From positions 89,588 to 153,587 of the forward strand of contig JANQBS010000087.1 of assembly GCA_033085395.1 (NCBI GenBank): a stretch of DNA of 64,000 nucleotides. The letters run 5' to 3'. The notes under the pieces are model-generated. The model searched no databases. It worked only from the letters and a program-made list of their open reading frames with translations, and was not told where the DNA came from. This document shows, piece by piece, positions 1-11,468 of the stretch; the first letter of the stretch is position 1, and each line of letters starts with the position of its first letter. The DNA comes from Xanthoparmelia taractica (Eukaryota; Ascomycota; Lecanoromycetes; Lecanorales; Parmeliaceae). The position numbers were made by a program, and so were the translations under genes.

Positions 1-1290
1 TCAAAGCACAGATCACTACCCAGAACAAGACCCAAGCCTTCAGCCTCGGTTAACAATACAGCGGGTCCTTCTACGAACTCATCCCACCTCCTGCCCCCCA
101 CTTCTAGCATCGTCGAAAAATCCAGAGCCACCTCGAAACTCTGCCCCCCTCCCACCTATAAACGGCCCTTTGCAAGAGCGCACACTCCACAATATCATCT
201 CATCTCATCTCATCCCCCTCACCACCCTCTTCCGCACCCATCAAGATCCATCCCTGCGCCCATACCCACCGGCCCAAGGTCCCCTTCCACCCCACCCCCC
301 AAAATAAGCAGACCATCATCCATATAAGCCCGCCTGCGCGCTGCCGCTCCATGAAACCTCCCTCAACGCCCCTCCATGCTAGCGCACACCAACCCTAACA
401 CTTATGGGCAGGCAGATGGAGCGTCCAAAAAAAAATAAAAAATTCACCAAATATACATATTTAAGATAGAAAAATAGTATCTACCGTTCTTTAGCCTGGA
501 ATTCTATCAAAAAGAGAGAGATGGCCGGCGCCAAGCGAGTGAGAGAGTGCGTCGATGAGTTGCGTGAGGATTTCCCGCATACGATGACCAGACGGGTCAT
601 AGGTGAGAATGGCCAGCTTTGGCGGAGACCGTCGTCGGGTAGGAAGAAGCCAGGCAGGCGTGCATGGTTGCGGGAACGTGACGGTGTTGTGCTGGCGCCC
701 CCCGGGGAGTATCGAGGCTAAACGAAAACAAGTCTCCATGTGCTAAGATAGATTTGTACATCTACTGACTGTTATTAATATTGCGTATGTCTAAAGCCTT
801 GATCCTGCGACATCCAGTCCTCTCGCACCCCCCACCCCAAACGAACAACCCATACCCAATCCGACCACCTCAAATCCCACCTCACGCACACCCATTCCCA
901 TCTCCCACAGAACCATGAACTACAAAAAAGACAAGATATCTCAGTATCAACTCAATTCCATACATCAACTGTATAGCGTCAGAAACCGCATCACAAGCCC
1001 ACAGCGTGAGACCCGAAGCCCGGTTATGGCGCATCTTTATTTCTTGTTACAGGACTCTGACGACGTTTGCGCATGCGCTTTGCGGCTCATCTGTCACACC
1101 GGTATCGTTTCGGGATGCAAAACATGTCCCATCGCACGGGTCGTGATCGCTTGTGAGCAGCGCAAGCGAATATGCGCACATCTCCCCACCCGGCGAAGGG
1201 ACGGCGGTCATAAAAAGGCAGGCGTCAAACAAACCCTCCAATATCTTTTTGAGTCCGTAACCAACATTCTTTGCTCTCCTCGGTACCAAA
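1..1290. other. Intergenic, no supported gene
   Basis: C-rich, pyrimidine-biased sequence with a short CTCAT-type repeat near 195-215 and several runs of C. Small open frames on both strands (for example 521-721 and 915-1520) have no recognisable domain, no believable splice partners and low-complexity composition, so I do not call them. The last part is the 5' flank of the secreted-protein gene at 1291. Confidence 0.6.
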
Positions 1291-2153
1291 ATGAAGACTT
1301 CCTGGCTTGGGTTGTCTCGTTATGCGCAGCTATCGCTGTTCTTTATATCTGCAAACGCAGCTCCCCCTCTCAACGCGCAATCCTCAACACCGCTCAGCCT
1401 CGTGAATGTAAATACTACCACTGCCGCTCTCCAAAACATCACCCTCCTGGATGGAAGCACGCGCGTATCCGTCGGCCCTCCGTAAGGCCTTGCCAAATAC
1501 CCCTACAAGTACACCACTGATGAACGAAAATCAGCTTCACACCCGGCCCGGAGCCCGCTCAAGACCCCTTCTTCTACGACGTGCCCTTCACAAACCCGCC
1601 CATGACCCTGAAGCTCCGAGACTTCCTTCTCGATCCCGAGCGGGACGAGAGCGACGTGGAGGCGTGCATCCGTCAAGCTGTGAGGGAGTGCAGTGACCGC
1701 CGGAAGCATAACACAGATATGCCGCAAGACGAGGACATGGTCTGGGAAAGCGGAGCGAGTTTTCTCCACGTGCGGCCTAGGCATGGAGGTAAGTGATTGC
1801 AGAAAACCCTTGTCCCTTTCATCTGGCTGCAAGGGGCGGGGCGTCTCAAGAGAGCGTCTTCTTTAGCGTCCAACGTTAAACGCTACTGGGGGAGCTGTAA
1901 TGCTCAGCTCCTGATTCAGAAGGGAAGGGGGAAAAGGAGCTGACGCGCAACAGATCACGATCGATATCAGGATTTGACGTATGGGATCTTCGTCGATGTC
2001 TTGCAGGGTATCAACAATTTCAGACTTTTCTATTCTCACTTGAACTTTATGTATGAGATTTATCTGGATCCGGGTGGAGATGAGGAACTTTATGTCGGTA
2101 AAGGTCAGCTGGATGTCTATCGGGGAGGTCAGCATACAACGGCGGCGCGATGA
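1291..2153 (+). CDS. Small secreted protein, 214 aa, three exons
   Basis: I read three exons: 1291-1481, 1535-1788 and 1954-2153. Intron 1 (1482-1534, 53 bp) has GTAAGG, a CTGAT branch and CAG. Intron 2 (1789-1953, 165 bp) has GTAAGT, CTGAC and CAG. The joined frame closes exactly at 214 residues. The N-terminus is a typical signal peptide: MKTSW, then a hydrophobic stretch, with a likely cleavage near ANA-AP at about residue 24. The mature part contains DPFFYDVPFTNPPMTLKL, LTYGIFVDVLQGINNF and LYVGKGQL. These resemble motifs I recall from a group of uncharacterised fungal secreted proteins. One pair of cysteines (about residues 100 and 108) lies in the middle segment. Role is unknown; a host- or surface-interaction role is only a guess. 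An alternative acceptor at 1972 gives a different, shorter frame, but the chosen one keeps the motif-bearing frame. Confidence 0.7.
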
Positions 2154-2992
2154 AAGGTAAGCTGAAGTAGCTGTTCTTAGCCGTATAAGGAAATTGGAGA
2201 GTGAGTGCAGTTAACTCCACCGAGATACAAAAACCAGCCTTGAATTGATTGAATTCCCGTGTCAGCCCGTACTTCAAGTATTAACGGCCCAGAACAATCC
2301 CCTAAGCATTTCTCTCCAGGCACCTTGACAGCAGAATATGGCCTGGAACGTTTACCCCACGACGCCGTCCAAGACCCTTCGGACCAAAACGGGCAACGTA
2401 AGCTTCTCAAAGTGTACTACCTTCTGAGACAGCGTCAAGGCTATCTTAGCTGTCGGCCTACTCTCAAAATTGGGAGATGAAGACGTGAGTCCACTGGGCA
2501 GGAGCAGCTTCGGAAGGGTGAGTGACTCGTCGATAGCACCACAAGCACAGAGAGTTTGACAAAGAGTCGCTGGGCTGGTTCAATCTAATGCAGTATTACG
2601 GAATTTAGGCTTGAAAAACAATGTGATCAGTAGTCTTCACAAAACACTAAACAACACCCAGGTATTCAAGGAGAGCAGTTTTACCAAAGTTCGCTAGTCG
2701 TCGGCTGCGAATTTCAGAGCTCGAATCAATTCAACTAGAAAAAAGGAAAAAAGAAACAGAAAACCGCAAGCTGTGCAAAGCGCCACTCGACTTGGCTTGA
2801 ATATCGGCATCATCATCACACGGGGAGCGCAAGTAAGTAAGTACGGGTCTGATGGAATAGGGAAGAAGGATTAAGAAGTCTATATATACTACAATCAATA
2901 AACAGATACATCAATATTACACCCTCCCCAATATCAATCCTGCGATATGGTCATTATCGCTCGTGCTCAATCCGGAATATCCAGCCGGTGAT
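2154..2992. other. Intergenic between convergent genes
   Basis: This stretch lies between the 3' ends of the secreted-protein gene and the minus-strand surface-protein gene. Small frames (for example 2259-2480) show no domain. AATAAA-like and T/A-rich stretches near 2880-2930 could serve as 3' processing signals for the minus gene, but I cannot assign them. Confidence 0.6.
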
Positions 2993-3249
2993 TCACCACG
3001 GCAAGAACGCTCCCCCCAGCACGGACCAAAAAGCTATATACGCCCCAAGCCACCTTACCCCCAACTTCCCCTGCCCGCCCTCAAACGCCACCAGTCCAGC
3101 ACCCGAACCAGGTCCGTCCGTAGGCAGCACGACGCTTTTATTCCCCACAAAAAGCGTCCCGCCCGGCGCCAAACTGACCGTCGTGCCATCAACCAGCACG
3201 CCCTTACCACCCGGCAAGACCGTAGTGCCCGCGACAGTAAACCCAGTCG

Positions 3250-4450
3250 GATCAGCCGTGAGAATCTCGCCACCGACCGTAACGATATCCGCAGGCGTAA
3301 TGAGCGCGGAAGCGAGCGTCTGCGTGCTAGAGCCCACGACCGCATCCGCCGCACCAGACGCCAATCGAATCGGCGTACCAAGCACGGTGATGATGCCGCC
3401 CGGCGTGAGTGTTTGAGAGGCGATGACGAAACCGGACGAGGCGTCCGCGGTGTAGGTTGAGCCGTGCCAGGTCAGGACTGGGGCTTCTGCGGTGAGGAGA
3501 GCGGGAACGGGAGCGGTAGCTAGGGTTTGCGTGCTGGTGCCGATGACTGCGATGTTGGTGCCCTGGGGTAAGGAAATAGGAGTGCCTGAGGCTGTGATTG
3601 TGCCACCTGGTGTTAGGGTCTGGCCTGCGATGATAAATTGGGAGGCGGAGTTTGCGGTGTAGGTGGAGCCGGCGAATGTCAGTATGGCTGGGTTGGCCGT
3701 CGGGACAGGGGTGGTGAGAAGCTGGGTGCTGGAGCCGATGACTGCAAGGTTGGCTGAAGGAGCTAGGGAGAGTGGTGTACCGGAAACGGTTATTTGGCCG
3801 CCTGGGGTAAGGGTTTGGCCTGCTACGACGATTTGAGAAGCTGCGTTGGCGGTGTAGGTGGACCCCGCAAAGGTCATGACGGCTGCATTTGGACTTGGTC
3901 CGGGAGTTGTGAGAACCTGGGTACTCCCGCCAACAACAGCGATGCCGGCGGAAGGATTCAGAGATATCGATGTGCCATCAACCGTTATCTGTCCGCCTGG
4001 TGTCAATGTCTGGCCCGCTATCACGAATTGAGAATTTGCATTGGCAGTATACGTAGAGCCCGCAAATTTCATTAATGCAGGGTTCGGACTCGGCGCGGGG
4101 GTTGCGAGAACTTGAGTACTGCCACCAACGACGGCGACGTCGGCGGACGGGTGTAGTGATATTGGTGTATTTCCAACCGTGATAAGTCCGCCTGGTGTCA
4201 ACGTCTGGCCCGCTACGACAAATTGAGAAGCTACGTTGGCGGTGTAAGTAGAGCCCGCAAATTCTAGTACTGCAGGGTTCGGACTTGGTGCCGGGGTTGT
4301 AAGAAGTTGAGTACTGCCTCCAACAACAGCGACGTTGGCGGACGGGTGTAGTGATATTAGTGTGCTGCCTATGTTGATCTGTCCACCCGGTGTCAACGTC
4401 TGGCCTGCTATAACGAACGCGGAAGCTGAATTGGCCGTATATGTTGATTC
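3250..4450 (-). repeat. Six 195-bp coding tandem repeats
   Basis: The segment encoding STYTA recurs at 4436, 4241, 4046, 3851 and 3656, each step exactly 195 bp, and again at about 3449 after a 207-bp step. Each unit encodes 65 residues with the pattern FVIAGQTLTPGGxI, xSLxPSAN, VxGGSTQxL. A degenerate partial unit follows at the C-terminal side. Copies differ at many synonymous and some non-synonymous sites, so the array is not a recent expansion. Confidence 0.9.
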
Positions 4451-6118
4451 CGCAACAGAGAGCACGGGTGGCGACGATGGCCCAGGACTTGGGGCTAGCG
4501 TGCCAGCGATTAAATTCCCAGAGGGTGCCAAAGAATAGTATTTTCCATTAGATGTGTGAGCTGGTCCGCCGACTGATAGCGTTGAGCCGGCAATTGCTAC
4601 GGCAGATGGATCGGTGATACTGAGTGTCTGGCCGAGAGCAGTAACGACGTGAGGAGTGAATGCTGCAACTTGAGCAGGAGCAGGCACGCTACCTCCTCCG
4701 ATGCCACCATTGATGAGTGCCCCCACGCCCTGGGTAGATTGCGATACACCGCTCAGGCTAATGGTCGTGGGTGCTTGTGGCACTGCTTTCTCGCCGTTTG
4801 GATCTGATACTTGAGACCCTGAGGCGGGATTTGAAGCCTGCTTCTGTTCCGAAGTTGATCCAGGATTATTTGAACCTGATGTTGGATGATCTGCAGCAGG
4901 AGCTTGAACCCCCTCCTGAACTGGATTAGCTTGGCTCGAGCCCTCTGATTGCTTAGCGCTAGGGGCCACCGGATCGAGTTTGAGGAGTCCTGCTGCTGGA
5001 TCTGAAGCGGCGTTTGGATCAGAACCGTCTTGGCTCGATTTTGCCGATGGATCACTACTGCCACTGCTCGGCATATTCGTGGGTTCCGGTAAGCTCGGCG
5101 ACCCAGCATTGGCCGGCGCAGCCATTGACGTCGTTGGCCCAGGGGGGTCATTCACTGGTGTGACACTAGGTGCCAAAGGGTCACCGGACGCACCACCAGG
5201 AACCATGGCAGATGCCGTTGACAAGGCTATTGGCGGGTCGTAGATACCGCATGGTAACGTTAGAAGGGCGTTGGCCGTATCAGTCGTGCAGGCCGCCCAA
5301 GCGGGATCGATAGACATAAGCTCTGTCGGTACCAAGATAACAGGGTTGTATGGTGCGCCGTAAGTCTCTGTCATATAGCTGCTGCCATCGCAGGATGTAG
5401 TAAAGGGATCGGAAAGCCCCCAAGTGGGACATGCAAGGTCCGAGAGAGCCAAAGTGTCAATGACAGCTTCCGCATTCTGTCCTTGGGGCCTGCAAGTTGA
5501 CGGCCAATTGGGATACGAGGCGGTTGTGATGGCTTGAACCGCTACAGGTGCAGGATTGGTGTGCATACTTCCTCTGAAGCCGCAAGAATCCGATACCGAA
5601 ATCCCACCAATAACGGACACGTATAGTGATGGGAAGGTGCTACAGCGACTGTTAGTACAAAGGGATTCGGTGCCACCGGAAAGGGGATCATCCTACAATG
5701 TATACCCATCAACGACATTGGTAGTCGGGCCGTCTGACACCTGAGGTGCGAGAGCTTGAATCCTCGACGCGTTGGACGCATAAGGAACGCCGGTCTGGAA
5801 AGGACTCAAGGACGCCCCACGGGCGCAATCCTTTCTGACAGATGCAGTAGGCCAATAGTAAACTTGAACTTGATCCGCCCAAACTCGGCAGCTGCCACAT
5901 TGCGTGATTGATGCGGGTATAGTTACTGAGGCGGACAAATTGGACGCTGCAGAGCCAACAGATAATGTTGTATTGGACTGGGTCACTGGGAAAATTGCTT
6001 TGGATGAGGCTGCCGCGCTTAAAAGCGGTGTGATAGTGGGCACTTCTGTAGAAGATGATGGACTTGAAATTACTGTGGGCTCAGCTAAAGGTGTTGACGT
6101 GGGGGTTGCAGCCGATGG

Positions 6119-8163
6119 TATCCCATCGGCTGGCAGGGTGCAATAAATAGGGGTTCAGCCCTACTCTCCGTCCCGCAACCATCAAAAAAAAAACAACGCG
6201 TCCACATCAAATAACAGCCACATAAACCAACACTATGCCTCGTAATAAGACGTCAAATGATCTAGATCACGTAAGGAAGGATTCTAAGCCTTCTGAGATC
6301 CCAAAAGGACGTTCCTCAAAGCCCTGGCCGTTGCCTAAGTACACACCAGTGGAGATCAAGCAGCCATAAATCAATAATTATAGTCAACTATCTAGTACCA
6401 TTGCTTCAGATAATCCCTATGCGATATTTAATTTATTCTTCATTAATTAGGTCATTGAAACACTCGTGCGCTATACAAATAAGTACGCTTTTCTGAATCC
6501 TAGGCCTGAAACTCCGGATTCACGTACCTGATTCTCAATCATAATCAAAGAATTTCGAGTTTATTTGAGAGTGAATATTTGAATGGGTTTGCACATAGAG
6601 TCAAGTATTGAAGAGTTTTGAAATATCGATTCCCTAAAGGGGCCTATTTATGAGCAAGTTCTGAAGCATATTAGCGTTAAAAGATGGCAATAAATTGATA
6701 GATTCTTTCATATTTCTAAGCCTTATCTAGGTTAGCAACTAGGTCAGCAAGAGACTCCATTCGAGAAGCTAGAATTACTAAGTGATATTCTAAGATAGGC
6801 TTTTAAGAAGCACTGAAAGACGGATACTCACTTGACTGTAGATAAGATAATTCAGAGATTCATGGGCCGGGCCAAAGAAATCGTCAATATTTCTAGCAAA
6901 TCTACATCAGAGGGCTTCAAGATTTGGGTGCTAGCAAACCAGGGCTACGTTCTCGATTGGGTGTATCATGCTAAGGGCTAAAACAAGGGCGAGGGACCTC
7001 AGGATATTTGCGATTATTGGATCAAGTGGCTAGAGTTCAATTAAACTTAGGCCGTGGTTCTCGACTTGCTATCTCAACAAGATATTGCTAAGAATTATTC
7101 TCATATCGTATGGCTAGATAACTTATTCACGTCAGCTCGATTGCTAGCACAACTAGATAATGAAGGATTTAGGGCTGCTGAGACTGTGCGTATCACGAAA
7201 ACAAGTTGTAAAGAATTGAAGGCCAAAGAGGGTATCAAGGCCCAACAGGAGCATCAAGAGCCTAATCGAGGCCTTAATCAGAGACTTGCAGATCTTAGAA
7301 TCAAGTGGAACTCCGTTCTAGAGTGAAATAAGCTCTACGAGAGGCTATTAAGTGATGGGAGGATAATGGAATTCGCCTGAAAAGATTAGAATGTGGTTCT
7401 TTTTATGAGCACTGTATCGAATAGTCGGAAAATAGTGAAACGTCTCCGTCGCAGATCAGTAAAAATAGCTACAAATGCACGTACTTCTCGTGCTATCTTT
7501 GGAGAAATGACTACAAAAGAGCTAAATATCCCCGAGTTTATTGATATGTACAATTATTTCATGAACGGGGTGGATTGTGCTGATCAATTGCGGTGTTACT
7601 ATAACACACAACGGGTACACGTTAAGAGTTGAAAACCACTGTGGCATTTCTTATTGAATAGCACTATCGTAAACAGCTATCTTCTCCATCATTGTGTGTC
7701 TAAATAGTCAAAATATCAGCCTAGGACTCACTACAGTCAGCGAGAATTTCGTGCTAAACTTGTCAGTTAATTATTCGAGCACTCGAAGCGACTCTCGGGA
7801 AGGCCTTGTTCTATTAAGATCTCTCTGTCTATACAAGTCTATCCAGCAGCTGCTATAGATTATAACAGGCTTATTCGTATAAGGGATAAGAATAAGGCAT
7901 GCGTTCCTTGCTTGTGTGCTGAGAGAACTGTTCCTCCGATACGGCCTAGAAAGGCACTGACGGAGTTGTCGAATAATTCGGTTAGACCTCACGATATGGA
8001 CAAAAGGAAAAGGCGAGAGCGAGTCCCAAGGGTCCTATATGGCTGTAAGCTATGTGGGATTCATATATGCAATCATATGGGGTGCTGGAATGATCACATA
8101 GCTGCAATTCCAAGTATGTAGAATTTTGGTGGGGGATGCCAAGACTTATTGCACCCCAGGCGC
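6119..8163 (+). mobile_element. Decayed piggyBac-like DNA transposon
   Basis: A roughly 2.05-kb insert interrupts the surface-protein gene. Host sequence CAGCCGATGG occurs as a direct repeat at 6109-6118 and 8164-8173. Exact removal of one copy plus the insert (2055 bp, a multiple of 3) rejoins the host frame as ...SLIPSAATPTS.... The inner ends carry an inverted repeat: GGGTGCAATAA at 6136-6146, matched by TTATTGCACCC ending near 8156. An outer inverted stretch, TCCCATCGGCTGGC, at 6121 matches its complement ending at about 8176. The element encodes a DDE_Tnp_1_7 transposase in plus orientation. Canonical piggyBac elements duplicate TTAA, which is absent here, so the exact ends (6119-8163, or an outer limit near 8177) are uncertain. 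Confidence 0.8.
6235..8121 (+). pseudogene. PiggyBac-like transposase pseudogene
   Basis: A single frame from ATG 6235 (MPRNKTSNDLDH) runs to the stop at 8121 with about a dozen internal stops before 7054 and more after it. Family marks remain: NPYAIFNLFF near the N-terminus, LTVDK (first catalytic Asp region, about 6834), GFKIWVLANQGYVLDWVYH, VVLDLL, WLDNLFTS (second Asp, about 7110), and YNYFMNGVDCADQL (third Asp, about 7550) followed by WHFLLNSTIVNSYLLHH. The C-terminus has a Cys/His-rich zinc-finger-like tail (CVPCLC, then CKLCGIHICNHMGCWNDH, about 7900-8095), as in piggyBac transposases. The three aspartates are present, but the enzyme cannot be made. Many stops sit where Gln or Trp would be expected, which fits C-to-T or G-to-A changes. 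Confidence 0.85.
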
Positions 8164-8527
8164 CAGCCGATGGGATAAGACTGAGGGTTGAACTGGGCGG
8201 AGTTGAGGATGCTCTGGTTGGTGGAAGGACCGAGGTCGATGTGCTGGACTTCGAGGGGATCCCCAGCGGTGGTGAATTGTGTATAACGGGGGCCTTGGTA
8301 GCGGGTGGTTGTACCGCAGGAGGTGCTGTCGAGGAGAGTGGAGCATCGCCGGGCGGAGTGTCGCCAGCCAAGCTGCTTGAGGTATCCGTATAAAGCGGGC
8401 TAGGGCCCATTCCGTACATAGCAATGCTTTCGACGCATGGTAGCGTAGGGCACACTGCTGTGACTCGGGCGTAGTGGGTAAAAAAGATGCATAGGATGCC
8501 AAATGGCAATCGAGTTGGTAACTGCAT

Positions 8528-9977
8528 TCCTCCAATTGGCGTTTAAGTCTCTAGGTTGGAAGCAAAATTGATAGCTGGATGACCAAAAAAAGGCTTAGAC
8601 TTTAACGAGGGTTGCGGATGGTTGGGAGAGGGTTTAAAAAGAGCGCTCGAATTGATGATGCATGGACGCGCTTGTCATAAAAAGCTTCAAAGTACGACAA
8701 AACAATTCTTCAAAAGAATCCAAGATGAGAGCGAGCAGAGTGCATTCCAGAAGCACGTCGTATACACAGATCAAACGATAATACGAATTGTACAAGAATC
8801 ACACCGATCAATTGACGTTGTACATTTCCCAAAAGCCAAGCAACCAACAAGGAGTCAGGACCGGACCAGAACCTTTTAATCAGAAAAGCCTTAACGGCTT
8901 AATTTATATGACACGACGGCTGTGCGCGGCGCAGTCGACATTTTGTGGATGTTCTGGAGATGAAGAGTGGACGAGTGGTATAAGACAGCAGCCAACCAGA
9001 AGCTCCAACACATCCAGTGCGACCGAGGCAAGATGGAACTTGTGAGTTAGTTGAATGCGTGCCGCACGTCAGCCCTAAGCCGCGCCATCAATTTCTTCCT
9101 CTCTCCACTTTATTTAGCCCCAAACTGGTCAAAGGTCGGCTTAAGAAGTCAGATTGAGAAGGGTTGGAGGCTCAGCCTCAGCTGACATACGGGTGAGAAT
9201 CCTTCGAATGCGACATAAAAAAAGAATGTCAAGCCAAAGTATGCGCACGCATGGAAAGTCATGAAACTGCATGTCTCGTGTGAAGATCTGACGGTTGCCA
9301 CCACGGCATGATGAACAAGAATGAAAAGTACCTATAAGAAAGGGATACTACCTTAAGGGATCCCTCTTAGTTTCTTGGAGTATGGGCCGCCAAGTCGCAA
9401 GTCGACAGGGCTGAGAAATTAATTGCCGGAATGCTGAGCCTCCGCCTGAGATTTCAAACAGCAGACTGAACAATTTTCAGACTGAAAAAGAACCTTTCCT
9501 TTTCCAGGGAGCCGGGGCATGAATCTTCTAAGAGCTCGCAGAAGAGCCGAAGAGACGGCGTGCGATGCCCTGAAGGAGAAGCGATGGGAATGCAGACAGG
9601 ACGAATACTGGATCCTGATAATAGAGCAGAAAGAGCCACTATGGAGCAAACACTGACTAACCTTACCCATCCCTTAACATCATATTGATACAGTGAAACA
9701 ATAATAACGGAGATGAAAAATGTAACAGTACAACATAGTGTAACAATAAATAACTGTCAGTGGGATGATGCGGAAAAAAGGGGAGGAAAGGGATGATAAG
9801 GCCGAAAATGAAGGGGGCGGGCGAACCCAAATCATTTGTCCGCAAAATGTTGTGGACTACGGTCACTAAGCTATCTTTTATCTGATAAGATCGACCAATC
9901 AAAACATCTCCGGAGACACAGGCTCCAGCATTACGAGCAAGTCTACAACCATATTACGACAAGACGCCGTCTTTATG
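8528..9977. other. Intergenic, no supported gene
   Basis: This is the upstream region of the minus-strand surface gene and sequence beyond it. Open frames (for example 8622-8879, 9419-9670 and 9663-9902) are short, compositionally ordinary and lack recognisable motifs. Nothing further is seen. Confidence 0.6.
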
Positions 9978-10450
9978 TCATTCCCAATGGAGGTAATCAG
10001 GATGAAACTGAAATCTGGTCAGCGGTGGTTTGGTATATATCTCACGCCACGTCTGCCGCCATGCGCTCTTCTCCGCCCGGTCTGTCGCGTTAAGGGCCGT
10101 GTTGCTCAAAGCTGGGTAAATCTCATCAAGTATCTGCGTGCAGTAGCCCGTGACAGCAGCCTGGCGACCAGCCGAAAATGCCTTCATTCACTGCTGAAGT
10201 TTCCGTGCCAAAGGGTTTCCCATATTTGGCTGTGACCCTGTATCAGTCTGGCATCCGGTAGTCAAGGTTTGCACAATCATCGATAGAGTAGGCGTACGAG
10301 TACGCCACAAATCAATCGTAGACCTGAAGGAACACTTTGTGAACTTCTGGTAGATTCATCAATTGGAGCACCAGCGCAACGTCGCGAAGCACCATATAGA
10401 GCTGTTGCCATGTTGGATCCAGAGGAACTTGAAGTTTACCTTTAAGGTTT
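9978..10450 (-). pseudogene. Decayed protein-coding remnant, family unknown
   Basis: On the minus strand a coding-like stretch reads KLQVPLDPTWQQLYMVLRD, then LMNLPEVHKVFLQVYD, and breaks by a stop and frame change at about 10320. The next frame continues through TIDLWRTRTPTLSM and NPLARKLQQ, meets an in-frame TGA near 10188, and ends with MKAFSAGRQAAVTGYC, ILDEIYPALSN and HPDYLHWE at 9978. The two frames look like parts of one former gene with at least one frameshift and one nonsense change, the latter possibly Trp to TGA. I do not recognise the family. Confidence 0.4.
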
Positions 10451-11468
10451 GAGTGTCGTTAACCGGCCGGCACGGTCATTAGAAAGGATTGTCGCTGGGC
10501 CTGCCCTGTATCGCTAGAAAATAATATCTTCGGAATTGCTCAACCCTGGCCCTTGAGCAGCCCATATTAACAGCTCGTGTAGGCTGTCGAGTTGTAAAAG
10601 AAAAAATATCGAATTGCTCCAGGTATTGGGAGCCTCTGCCAACGTGAGCTTCATGTCAAGGTACTTGACCGAAGGACCAAAACACTTTCAATCCTTTCGG
10701 GCGAATACTCCAGATATGTTGCTGTTGGTAGAAAGAGGATCGAGGCATTGGTGTTCTGAAAAGGGCGACTGTTGCTCCGCTTGAGCCAAGAATACCTCTG
10801 TTGGGCAACTTCAGAATCCTGGACTGACACAGAAGCTGGAAGAGGCCCTGCGTGTGCTGCTGCAGTCATCAGTTTGGTCACCCTATCGGACGGAGCAGCA
10901 TGTGCTCTACGTGCCGCGGGTCCTTGAGCTGGGTACTTGGAAAAAGTTGGACGGCACCGGTCAATACGGGTCCAATCGCACCAGTGAGAGGGTTGGCCAT
11001 AATCCGTGCGGAGGATTTTGCGTTCTGATGTGGGATTTCCACACGGTAGGAACCAAGGCTTTACAGTGTAGATATGCACTTGCTCGACAGGGACACAACA
11101 TGTTACGATGTGCGTGTAATCCTCCAGTGGTGATACATCTTAAGTTCTCTGAAATCGGATAAGCTAACAGAAGCGTTATGTAGGAACGTAGGTATGATCT
11201 GAGAGGCTGCAGTAAGCCGAGGTGAGAATTGGAAAGGGCTGTGAATTTTAAGTTGCAGCCAGCAACAGACAAAGTGAACTGTTGCAACATAATCCATAGA
11301 GATCCCTCATTTTTCAGTCTCCTTGGTGTGATGGCTGCCTCTTTTGGACGTTCGTTCTCCTGCGATTCGTCGTTCAGGGAATGCTATCCGTAATCCAACT
11401 CCGATTCCAGCACCGGATAAATATTATCATTCGCGAGGCGAACTATTGACGAAACAAGACCAAGTCCC
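10451..11468. other. Intergenic, possible further decayed coding sequence
   Basis: A minus-strand frame at 10651-11079 could be an upstream part of the remnant at 9978-10450, because its end (LEYSPERIESVLVLRSS) leads toward it. It has no domain I can name, and the sequence between holds stops in all frames. I see no other feature. Confidence 0.4.

Larger units (their letters stand above)
2993..8527 (-). pseudogene. Repeat-rich surface glycoprotein gene, split by a transposon
   Basis: The 5' part (8527 down to about 8164) starts with a signal peptide (MQLPTRLPFGILCIFF...) and a Pro/Ser/Thr-rich stretch. The 3' part (6108 down to 2993) continues in the same frame after a piggyBac-like insertion is removed. 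One clean intron lies at 5640-5705 (66 bp, GTATAC, TACTAAC branch, TAG). Without the insert and intron the frame would give 1137 residues. Order: signal peptide, Ser/Thr/Pro linker, Cys-containing region (about residues 155-300), Gln/Ser/Pro linker, then six 65-residue repeats built around STYTAN...FVIAGQTLTPGG. A C-terminal hydrophobic segment (LGAYIAFWSVLGGAF) suggests a GPI anchor or membrane end. The build suggests a cell-wall or adhesin-like protein; function is not known. The long 3' frame (from about 5639) stays intact, so either the insertion is young or a shorter product persists. Confidence 0.75.

Noticed and set aside
915..1520. Plus-strand 201-aa frame overlapping the secreted gene
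   Set aside because: Different frame from the spliced secreted protein, no signal peptide or domain, Cys/Arg-rich composition typical of a random frame.
3055..3460. Long plus- and minus-strand frames inside the repeat gene
   Set aside because: Shadows of the minus-strand surface-protein gene in other frames, caused by its GC-biased coding repeat.
6119..8177. Tc1/mariner-type TA target duplication for the 2-kb insert
   Set aside because: TA does flank the outer inverted repeats, but removing the insert at TA shifts the host frame into an early stop, and the transposase is piggyBac-like. The 10-bp repeat model restores the frame.
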